Below are positions 1 to 6,600 of a stretch of DNA of 6,674 bases, one piece after another. Location: the NCBI GenBank assembly GCA_026125865.1, contig JAHCKI010000131.1:1-6674 (forward strand), written 5' to 3'. Origin of the DNA: Rhodospirillales bacterium. GTDB lineage: Bacteria > Pseudomonadota > Alphaproteobacteria > Rhodospirillales > Defluviicoccaceae. The position numbers and the translations under genes are program-made. How positions within the stretch are numbered: position 1 is the first letter of the stretch; each line of letters opens with the position of its first letter. Below the pieces are notes generated by a model. It made no database searches, had not been told where the DNA came from, and saw only the letters and a list, made by a program, of their open reading frames with translations.

Positions 1-174
1 GGCGTTTCGGTCGGCATCGGCCAGATATTGCCCAGTTTTTCTCTCAGAATGAGTGTTGGTCAGATTATCCGGTCTCTCGATGTTTCGTCCGCCTTGCCGG
101 TCAACCTCGCACCACGGTTATTCCGCGAGGCGGGGATTGGGGGCGCCGAACACCATCACCGCCAATCGACATGA
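1..174 (+). CDS. Possible 3' end of a convergent gene (uncertain)
   Basis: Plus-strand frame 1 is open from the left edge to a TGA at 172-174, giving 57 codons with no start needed inside the window. The third codon position is mostly G or C. The peptide has a hydrophobic stretch near its beginning (GVSVGIGQILPSFSL) and a polar His-rich end (GGAEHHHRQST). I recognise no family in it. If real, it would converge on gmk with about 44 bp between the two stop codons. The main doubt is that a frame of this length can stay open by chance in GC-rich DNA, and that a short minus-strand frame at the same edge also looks protein-like. Confidence 0.2.
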   Translation, partial: GVSVGIGQILPSFSLRMSVGQIIRSLDVSSALPVNLAPRLFREAGIGGAEHHHRQST

Positions 175-218
175 CGCTTGGAGCCCGCTCCGAATTCCAA
201 TCGCTCCGTCGAAGAGGC

Positions 219-878
219 TCAAGGATTCCCGCACAGTGCACCGACGAAATCGGCCAGTCCGATCAGGCGGGGGCGGCGGTGGCGTTCGGCAGTGATGATG
301 GCTTCCACTTGCGCGGTGGCTTCTTCCGCGACTTGGTTGACGACGACGTAGTCGTATTCGTTCCAGTGGCTCATTTCGCCGGCGGCCTTGGCCATGCGGC
401 CGCGCACGACCTCGGCGGAATCCTGGCCGCGGGCGTTGAGCCTGCGCGCCAGTTCCTCGTACGACGGCGGCAGGATGAAAATGCCGACGAGATCATCGGC
501 GGCGTTGGCGCGAAGCTGTTGCGCGCCTTGCCAATCGACGTCGAAAAGGACATCGCGGCCGGCGGCTAGGGCGGCTTCCACGGGTTCACGCGGCGTCCCG
601 TATCGGTTGCCGAAGACCACCGCGTGTTCCAGCAACTGGTTTTCGGCGAGCAGGCGATCGAACGCGGCGTCGTCGACAAATCGGTAGTCGACACCGTCCA
701 CCTCACCCGGACGCGGCGGCCGGGTGGTCGCCGAAACGGAAACCGTAAATCCGGTGTCACGGGCGAGAAGAGATTTGGCGATGGTCGTCTTGCCCGCACC
801 CGACGGCGACGATAACACCAGCATCATACCGCGGCGGGCGATGGCGGCGCCGGGTGCGTCACTGGGGAGATCATTCAA
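219..878 (-). CDS. gmk: Guanylate kinase
   Basis: Guanylate kinase transfers a phosphate from ATP to GMP to make GDP, an essential cytoplasmic step in purine nucleotide synthesis and salvage. The 219-residue product is of normal length for the family. The P-loop is SSPSGAGKTT (residues 23-32). The GMP-binding segment SATTRPPRPGE (49-59) carries R53 and R56. Next come LLEHAVVFGNRYGTPRE (82-98), DVDWQGAQQ (113-121) and the lid stretch RLNARGQDS (146-154). The chosen start is TTG at 878. It is preceded by AGGTG with 7 nt spacing, and it opens 8 bp inside the end of yicC. The first ATG in frame would be at residue 18, six residues before the P-loop, which is possible but leaves no obvious ribosome-binding site. 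The gene follows yicC directly, an arrangement seen in many bacteria, and is probably co-transcribed and translationally coupled with it. Identification is secure; the start is slightly less so. Confidence 0.97.
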   Translation of the reverse strand: MNDLPSDAPGAAIARRGMMLVLSSPSGAGKTTIAKSLLARDTGFTVSVSATTRPPRPGEVDGVDYRFVDDAAFDRLLAENQLLEHAVVFGNRYGTPREPVEAALAAGRDVLFDVDWQGAQQLRANAADDLVGIFILPPSYEELARRLNARGQDSAEVVRGRMAKAAGEMSHWNEYDYVVVNQVAEEATAQVEAIITAERHRRPRLIGLADFVGALCGNP

Positions 879-1752
879 TGTTTTGCACCTGCTCGCGCAA
901 TTGTTCGACGATGGCCTTGAGGTCGAGGCCGACCCGCGTCAACTCCAGGTCGGCGGCCTTCGAACAGAGGGTGTTGGCTTCCCGGTTGAGTTCCTGACAC
1001 AAGAAGTCCAGACGCCGGCCGGACGGCGCGGATTCCTCAAGCAACTGCCGCGCCGCCGTGCAGTGCGCTCTGATGCGATCGATCTCCTCGGTCGGGTCGG
1101 CCTTGGTGGCCAGGAGCGCCGCTTCCTGGATCAGGCGATCCTCCGGCAAGGTGTCGGCGAGTACAGAGACCTGCTCCTTCAGGCGCGCCAGGATCGCCGC
1201 CGGTTGCGCCGCGGACGATTGCGCGGCGTCGTTGCAGCGGTCGGTGATCCGGTCGATTTGGCCGGCGAGAACCGGTGCCAGCCGCGCGCCTTCCTCGCGG
1301 CGGGCCCGTTCGAGTCCGTCAAGGGCTTCCTCGAGGGTTGCGAGCAACGCCGTATCCAATGCGGCGCGGGCTTCCTCCGACATCTCTTCTTCGGCGACCT
1401 CGACGACACCGCGGATCGCCAACAGCCCGTCAGCGCTCGGCACGCGAAAATCGACCAGGCGGCGCTGCAGGTCCGATGTCAGTTCGATCAATTGGTCCAA
1501 TAGGGCGTGATTGATACGGACATTGCTCTGGTCCGCGCTTCGGACCATCGTCAAATTCATGGTCACGCTGCCCCGCTTAAACCGTTTTGCGACACGCTCA
1601 CGCGCGGCGATTTCGATGGAATCACGCCCCGAAGGATAGCGACAGCGCACATCGAGGCCGCGACTGTTGACGCTTCGCACTTCCCATGTCCAGGCGCGGT
1701 CCTCGGACCCCCCCTGAGCACGCGCGAAACCGGTCATGGAAGCAATAGGCAC
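871..1752 (-). CDS. yicC: YicC-family endoribonuclease
   Basis: This is a YicC/YloC-family protein. The E. coli member is reported to be an oligomeric endoribonuclease that acts in RNA turnover, including decay of a small RNA. With a GTG start at 1752 the product is 293 residues, close to the usual length. Motifs: SMTGFAR (5-11), WEVRSVNSRGLDVRCRYP (23-40), EEGARL (153-158), ADPTEEIDRIRAH (218-230), and the C-terminal DUF1732 signature from GRRLDFLCQELNREANTL (245-262) to the terminal REQVQNIE (286-293). The open frame extends upstream to 1857, but those extra 35 codons overlap the end of the carbamoyltransferase and look non-coding. GTG at 1752 is preferred because AGGGAGG lies 4 nt upstream. 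It also puts four residues before SMTGFAR, as is common in the family. An ATG at 1737 would start inside that motif, 19 nt from the Shine-Dalgarno. The gene ends 8 bp inside gmk. Confidence 0.95.
   Translation of the reverse strand: MPIASMTGFARAQGGSEDRAWTWEVRSVNSRGLDVRCRYPSGRDSIEIAARERVAKRFKRGSVTMNLTMVRSADQSNVRINHALLDQLIELTSDLQRRLVDFRVPSADGLLAIRGVVEVAEEEMSEEARAALDTALLATLEEALDGLERARREEGARLAPVLAGQIDRITDRCNDAAQSSAAQPAAILARLKEQVSVLADTLPEDRLIQEAALLATKADPTEEIDRIRAHCTAARQLLEESAPSGRRLDFLCQELNREANTLCSKAADLELTRVGLDLKAIVEQLREQVQNIE
876..890 (-). promoter_or_regulatory. gmk ribosome-binding site and TTG start overlapping the yicC stop
   Basis: On the minus strand, AGGTG (886-890) is followed by 7 nt and then TTG (876-878). 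The yicC TGA is at 871-873, so the last codons of yicC and the first of gmk overlap in different frames. This geometry suggests that ribosomes finishing yicC re-initiate on gmk. An ATG at 872-874 also exists but lies in another frame and does not lead into guanylate kinase. Confidence 0.6.
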
Positions 1753-1756
1753 GGAA

Positions 1757-1763
1757 CCTCCCT
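1757..1763 (-). promoter_or_regulatory. Shine-Dalgarno sequence of yicC
   Basis: AGGGAGG on the minus strand is a strong match to the anti-Shine-Dalgarno sequence of 16S rRNA. It lies 4 nt before GTG at 1752, a short but workable spacing. It decides the GTG start over the ATG 15 nt further downstream. Confidence 0.7.
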
Positions 1764-1778
1764 GTGTGTTGGCGTTGG

Positions 1779-1797
1779 TGCCCCTTATAGGGGGGCA
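1779..1797. repeat. GC-rich inverted repeat in the yicC leader/promoter region
   Basis: The arms TGCCCC (1779-1784) and GGGGCA (1792-1797) are perfect reverse complements around a 7-nt centre. An overlapping register pairs CCCCT (1781-1785) with AGGGG (1789-1793) around TAT. The repeat overlaps the putative -10 element of the yicC promoter, so it may be an operator or simply a by-product of that sequence. No run of T follows it on the minus strand, so it is not a typical intrinsic terminator. Confidence 0.4.
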
Positions 1798-1812
1798 TCC
1801 TAAGAACAACAA
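1784..1812 (-). promoter_or_regulatory. Putative sigma70-type promoter for yicC-gmk
   Basis: On the minus strand, TTGTTG (1807-1812) and TATAAG (1784-1789) are separated by exactly 17 nt. The -10 box matches the consensus at 5 of 6 positions; the -35 box matches at TTG only. A transcript starting about 7 nt after the -10 box would have a leader of roughly 25 nt before the yicC GTG, which holds the Shine-Dalgarno sequence. The 97-bp gap between the carbamoyltransferase stop and yicC therefore probably marks a new transcription unit. No convincing terminator for the upstream gene is seen in the gap; the best candidate is a weak 4-bp hairpin, CGCC/GGCG, at 1825-1835. Confidence 0.5.
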
Positions 1813-1849
1813 GGTTGGAGGTGACGCCTCAGGCGGACAAGAGGATCGA

Positions 1850-3607
1850 TCAATCACTCAACGAGGGTTGGCCGCCGCTTTTGCCACCGTCTCCATCGCA
1901 CGTGTAGACCCCTTTCTCCGTGACGACGAAATCGACGCGGTGATCGATCAGGGCGCGGGCGCACTCGGCGGGCCGGTTGACGATGGGTTCTTCGTGGACG
2001 TTGAAACTTGTGTTGACCAGGATCGGCAGTCCGGTGGCCGCCTTGAATTCCGTCAGGATGTCAAAGTACAGCGGATTGACATTGCGCGAGATAAGCTGCG
2101 GGCGCGCGGTTCCGTCCACATGCACGACGGCCGGTATCCGTTCGCGCCAATCAACGTGAACGGCGCAGGTGATGGTCATGAAGCGGCTGGTATAGCGGCT
2201 CGCCGCCGGCAAATTGAAAATAGTATCGGCGTCGTCTTCGGTGACGACCGGCGCGAACGGCATGAATTCGGTGCGTTCCAGGCGTTTGTTGAGCGTGTCG
2301 TTGATACCGCGATCGGCGGGATTGGCGAGGATGCTGCGGGCGCCGAGGGCGCGCGGACCGAATTCCATGCGGCCGGTGTAGATGGCTCCCACGTCTCCCC
2401 GGCTGAGGCGCAGCGCCGTCTCCGGCACCGGTGCACCGCCGAGACAGGAGACACCGGGTATGGCCCGGAGCGCCGCATCGATATCGCCGTCGTAACGGCG
2501 TCCGAGATAGACGTCGTCGAGGCGATAGCGGTTCTTGAGCCATGCGGGAAGACCGTCGCTCCCCAACAGGCAGGAGAGGGCGGCGCCGACGGCGAGTCCA
2601 TCGTCGCCCATGGCCGGAAACACGAAGGCGTCTTGAAATCCCCGGGTTTCGACGAGCAGGCGGTTGAGGCGGACGTTGGCGAACACACCGCCCGATAGTC
2701 CCAGATTGACGGCGGGAAACCGGTCCAGCAATCGATCGACGGAGGCCGCAACGAAGGTTTCCAGCAGTTCCTGAACCGAAGCCGCCATGTCCGCCGGTTT
2801 GTTTGCTTCGGCCAACTCGCAGATGAACCGTCGCATATGGGCGAACGACTCGAAGTCGGAATGAATGCGGCCGTCGTCATCGACACGGAAGTGCGCCGCC
2901 ATCGCTTTGAACACCGCAGGTTCGCCGTACGCCGCCAATCCCGTCAGCTTGCCCTCGTGCCGGTTGAGCCGGTAGCCGAGAGCCTGGGTGGCGTAACCGT
3001 AGGCAAGGCCCAGGCTGTCGACGGGTATGTCGCCGAGAAGGCTCGAATCGTCCCCGTAAACGGTGTCGAACTTGCCGTCGCGAAGCGCATGAAAGCTGTA
3101 ATGGAGATGGTCGCCGCCGCCGTCGGCGGTGTAGACCAGCGCCTCGTCCCAATCGGTGAAGAACAGAGCCGGAAGGGCATGAGCGAAATGATGGTTGGCG
3201 AAGTGGAGGCGGGCGTCGGGGCGAAACCCGTGATCGCTCAGGAAATGGCGGGCGTTGACGATCTCGGCGGCATCGGTCTTGCCGGCGCGGCGGAGTTCCA
3301 GAAAAAGGTCCTTGTGCTTTTCCTTCCCCAGAATCTGCCGGACCTTGCCCTCGATCCAGCGGCCGCCGCGGAAATGGGTGTAGTACCGCCACGGCAGCCG
3401 TGTCCGCGTAACCGCGACCGCGTCAATATCCGATCGCCGAGCGCCCGTGATGGCAAGGCACTCGTCGATGGCCTCGTGCGGAATGCCCCGGCCATCGCTC
3501 TTGCGGCGCGTCAGCCGTTCCAGGGAGACAGCCGCCAACAGCCGGTAACCGTCGAACAGGGCGGCGGCAGCGTCGTGATTACCGGGATGAAAGCCGAGAA
3601 CGATCAT
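1850..3607 (-). CDS. O-carbamoyltransferase, NodU/CmcH/TobZ family
   Basis: Enzymes of this family move a carbamoyl group from carbamoyl phosphate to a hydroxyl group, through a carbamoyl-adenylate intermediate made with ATP. Known acceptors include Nod factors, aminoglycosides, cephems and polysaccharide sugars. The 585-residue product is full length. The N-terminal Kae1-like domain begins GFHPGNHDAAAAL (5-17), then SLERLTRRKSDG (28-39). The metal site is readable in NHHFAHA (138-144) and TADGGGD (160-166). H139, H143 and D162 have the same spacing as the metal ligands I recall for TobZ (His114, His118, Asp137), and D335/D336 is a likely fourth. LSGGVFANVRLNRLL (304-318) and PAMGDDGLAVGAA (331-343) follow. 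The C-terminal domain has RMEFGPRALGARSIL (413-427), HVDGTARPQ (496-504) and NTSFNVHEEPIV (532-543). The ATG at 3607 fits the family N-terminus exactly, although its ribosome-binding site is poor. No acceptor pathway is nearby, so the substrate is unknown. Confidence 0.95.
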   Translation of the reverse strand: MIVLGFHPGNHDAAAALFDGYRLLAAVSLERLTRRKSDGRGIPHEAIDECLAITGARRSDIDAVAVTRTRLPWRYYTHFRGGRWIEGKVRQILGKEKHKDLFLELRRAGKTDAAEIVNARHFLSDHGFRPDARLHFANHHFAHALPALFFTDWDEALVYTADGGGDHLHYSFHALRDGKFDTVYGDDSSLLGDIPVDSLGLAYGYATQALGYRLNRHEGKLTGLAAYGEPAVFKAMAAHFRVDDDGRIHSDFESFAHMRRFICELAEANKPADMAASVQELLETFVAASVDRLLDRFPAVNLGLSGGVFANVRLNRLLVETRGFQDAFVFPAMGDDGLAVGAALSCLLGSDGLPAWLKNRYRLDDVYLGRRYDGDIDAALRAIPGVSCLGGAPVPETALRLSRGDVGAIYTGRMEFGPRALGARSILANPADRGINDTLNKRLERTEFMPFAPVVTEDDADTIFNLPAASRYTSRFMTITCAVHVDWRERIPAVVHVDGTARPQLISRNVNPLYFDILTEFKAATGLPILVNTSFNVHEEPIVNRPAECARALIDHRVDFVVTEKGVYTCDGDGGKSGGQPSLSD

Positions 3608-3610
3608 AGG

Positions 3611-3633
3611 ATGTCCGAACAGTCGCCGGACAT
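3611..3633. repeat. Perfect 7-bp inverted repeat just upstream of the carbamoyltransferase
   Basis: The arms ATGTCCG (3611-3617) and CGGACAT (3627-3633) are perfect reverse complements separated by 9 nt. They lie in the 59-bp gap between the kinase stop and the carbamoyltransferase ATG at 3607, ending 3 nt before that ATG. In RNA read from the minus strand, the arm next to the gene contains GGA, the only ribosome-binding-like bases, 6 nt from the start codon. A hairpin there could hold back translation. As DNA, the symmetric arms could be an operator for a dimeric regulator. There is no T run, so a terminator is unlikely. Confidence 0.5.
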
Positions 3634-3658
3634 TAGCCGTCAGCTACGGGCGAAACAA
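3630..3658 (-). promoter_or_regulatory. Weak candidate promoter for the carbamoyltransferase
   Basis: On the minus strand, TTGTTT (3653-3658) and TAATGT (3630-3635) are 17 nt apart. Only the TTG of the -35 box and three positions of the -10 box (first T, second A, last T) fit the sigma70 consensus. If used, transcription would begin inside the inverted repeat, which would then act as a DNA site rather than as an RNA hairpin. The alternative is read-through from the kinase gene 59 bp upstream. Confidence 0.2.
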
Positions 3659-3666
3659 GGGAGGGA

Positions 3667-6600
3667 TCACGCGCCGCGAGCCAGACCCCTATCCCGCTTG
3701 AGGGTTGCGGCGACCACCTCGAAGCGCTCCCTTAAGGTAGATATGATTTGGGGCACGTCTTCGGTTCTGTTTTCTTTGCACGCCTTCTCCAATATCGCCG
3801 CGAGGCGACCGACGCCGACGATGCGTAAATTTTGTGACATGCCCTTGAAGCTGTGCGCCTCGAATTCCAACGATTTCCAGTCAGCGTTCGCCCACAGGTC
3901 TTCGAGTCGCGGCAAAAGCTCCCAGCCATTGGAAAGATATTCTCCCAGCAAACTCTCGACTTCTTCGTTGCCAAGCGATTCGGTCAGGTCGATGAGCCCG
4001 GCTTCATCGATCAAGGGAGTGGCTCCCCATACACTCTCAAAGAAGAGGGTGTTGTTGTCCGAGAGTCCGAGCTGATTTGTGTGCGACGACATTCTTGCTG
4101 TTTCCGGTGGGCACAACCGATTGATTTCATCCGCAACCTTGGCCCTGTCGACCGGTTTGGACAGGTAACCGTCCATGCCTGCCGACAAGCACCGTTCGCG
4201 ATCATCCTTCATGGCGCTCGCAGTCATGGCGATGATGGGGATGCTCGAAATGGGTCTCGCCATCTCACGAATGGCGCGCGTTGCCTGGAAGCCATCCATT
4301 TCGGGCATTTGAATGTCCATCAGGATGAGATCGTAGGGGAATCTTTGTACAGCTTCGACAGCTTCTTCGCCGTTGGCCGCGACATCGGCGCGATGACCCA
4401 ATCTTCCAAGCAAACCTACGGCAACCCGCTGATTGACCGAGTTGTCTTCGGCGACCAAGATCCTGAGCCCCCTCCCGAAACGATCAGGTTTTGGATCCGA
4501 GGGAGCGAAATCGAAGGCATTGCAGGAAGTTTCGACAGTCGGCACATCGAGGCTGAGTACTGCAATCAGAGTATTGTAAAGAAGAGTTTGGCGAATCGGC
4601 TTCATCAGTGTGGCCGAGACACCCTTCAATGTTAGTTCTTGCTTTATTTCTCCGGTAAAAGCCGAAGACACGACAATAACCGGCAGGCTATGTAAAATGT
4701 CGTCCGACCGTAGGCGACGCAAGAAACCTTCGCCGTTCTCTCCCGGCATGGCGTGATCGAGAATGATCGCGTTGGGAAGGCGGCCGGCTTCCTGTAGGTC
4801 CTTCAGGATACGAAAGCCCTCCTTGCTGTTTTCGGCGGTGACGACCTCTACGCCCCAAGCACGGAGCATTCGTCCGATGATCTTGAGGTTGAGAGCCTTG
4901 TCGTCGACAGCAAGGATCAACAATCCGCAGAATGCTTCCGCGAAATTGCCGATTTTTGCCATCGGCTTGTCCAGGACCTTGCGGAACGGGATTTCGAACC
5001 AGAAGGTGCTGCCCACATCGATAGTGCTTTCGACGCCGATCTCGCCACCCATTTTTTCGACCAGGCGTTTTGAGATCGCAAGTCCGAGGCCGGTGCCGCC
5101 GTATTTGCGCGAGGTCGATGCGTCCACCTGGGTGAAACTGTCGAAGAGCGAGTCGAACTGCGCTTTGGGTACGCCGATTCCCGTATCCTTGACGACAAAG
5201 CGCAACCGCGGCGATGCCGCGTCCTCGATGAGAAGGACCTCCAGGAACACGGAACCCTTCTTGGTGAACTTGATGGCATTGCCCAGAAGGTTCATGAGGA
5301 CCTGTCGCAGACGACCCGGGTCGCCCAAACATACGCAGTGCAGTTCCTTGGGAATGTAGTAGCCGACCTCCAATCCTTCGGCTTGGCCGCGCGGAGCGAG
5401 GATTTCGGCAACGCCGCGAACAACGATCGCAAGATCGAATTCACTTTCTTCCAGCTCGAGCCGATCCGCCTCCAGCTTCGAGAAATCAAGAACATCGTTG
5501 ATGATGTTGAGCAGGGATTCGCCCGATTCTCGAATTGTGGAGACCAGGTGGCGCTGGTCGCTCGAAAGCCGTGTGTCCATAAGCAAGCCGGTCATACCGA
5601 TGACACCATTCATCGGCGTGCGAATCTCGTGACTCATGACCGACAGAAAATCCGATTTCGCCTGGTTCGCGAGTTCCGCCTGCTCTTTGGCCAACTTGAG
5701 CTCGCTTTCGCGGGAATTCAGCACGCGCGAAGTCAGGACGGAAATAAAAATGGAAGTAATTAGGCCTCCAATACAGATAGTGACGAGTATCGCTTGTCCC
5801 GACGACCGCGACTTATTGACGAGCGCGCTCTGCTCGGCCAAATTCGATCGCACAACATCGACGATCGTATTGATGTCTGCAGACAACAAGGTCGCTATAT
5901 TCCGGCCTGTGCTAACGCCCTCGCTGATTTTTCCGGCGAGTTCAAATTCTCGTCTCCGCACGCGGAACAGGTCGGCGTTAGAGAGTTCCAGGAATTTCAC
6001 GTGGATGCGGGCAACGTTGGCGCGGAGAATGGGGTTACGTTGCGCAAGGCTGCCGGTGTCGAAACGTTGCGCCGCTTGCTGGAAGGCATTGAGCGATCGT
6101 CTAAATCGATTGTGCAGAGGGGTGATCGCCGCGTCCGAACTGACGAGCGCCACTGTCGTCAACAGACTGATCAGGAGGCTGCTCTCGGATTTAATGTCGA
6201 TCGCCGTCTGAAGATCGCTAATGGTATCTGTCGTGAAATCATTGAGGTTTCGCCTTGTCCGCCCCAACATCCGTGCAATATCGGCGAAGAACTCTTGAGT
6301 CGTTAACTCGGAGAGAACATCGATTTCGCGCTTGACCTTGAGCAGGGACTCGGCCTTAGCCAAATCCCATTTCCAACCTGCCCCAGGAGAAGACCCCTCC
6401 GATGCGCTTTCACACCCGCCTGCCTCCATGGCGGCAATGCTGGTTTTATGAGTGCGCGCCAGTGAATTGGCGAAGGCGACGTCACCGACCTGTTGCCGCT
6501 TGGCGACATAGGCGTGAACCCTATCGGCATAGGTGCAAAAACGCTTTGCGAATATGTTCCCGATTTTGCTGCGGCTTCTTTCCTCATCAAGGACAAGGAC

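Noticed and set aside
1..218. Terminator or RNA gene downstream of gmk
   Set aside because: I found no strong hairpin followed by a T run on the minus strand and no tRNA-like or other recognisable RNA structure. The T run near 36-40 on the plus strand follows only a weak 3-bp stem.
724..1503. A 259-codon plus-strand open frame
   Set aside because: It is antisense to yicC and the start of gmk, both secure identifications. The translation is rich in Arg, Gly and Asp, as expected of a shadow frame.
1825..1835. Hairpin CGCC-TCA-GGCG after the carbamoyltransferase as an intrinsic terminator
   Set aside because: The stem is only 4 bp and no proper T run follows on the minus strand, so it does not meet the usual form of an intrinsic terminator.
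1753..1857. Upstream extension of the yicC reading frame to 1857
   Set aside because: The extra residues overlap the end of the carbamoyltransferase, contain the putative promoter and Shine-Dalgarno sequence, and are not part of the YicC family, which begins just before SMTGFAR.
1736..2698. A 320-codon plus-strand open frame
   Set aside because: It is antisense to the C-terminal half of the carbamoyltransferase, has no recognisable motif, and is explained by codon bias of the real gene.
2837..4075. A 412-codon plus-strand open frame
   Set aside because: It runs antisense across the carbamoyltransferase, the intergenic gap and the end of the kinase. Both of those genes have clear family motifs on the other strand. 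Long antisense frames are expected with GC-rich codon use, and the product resembles no family.
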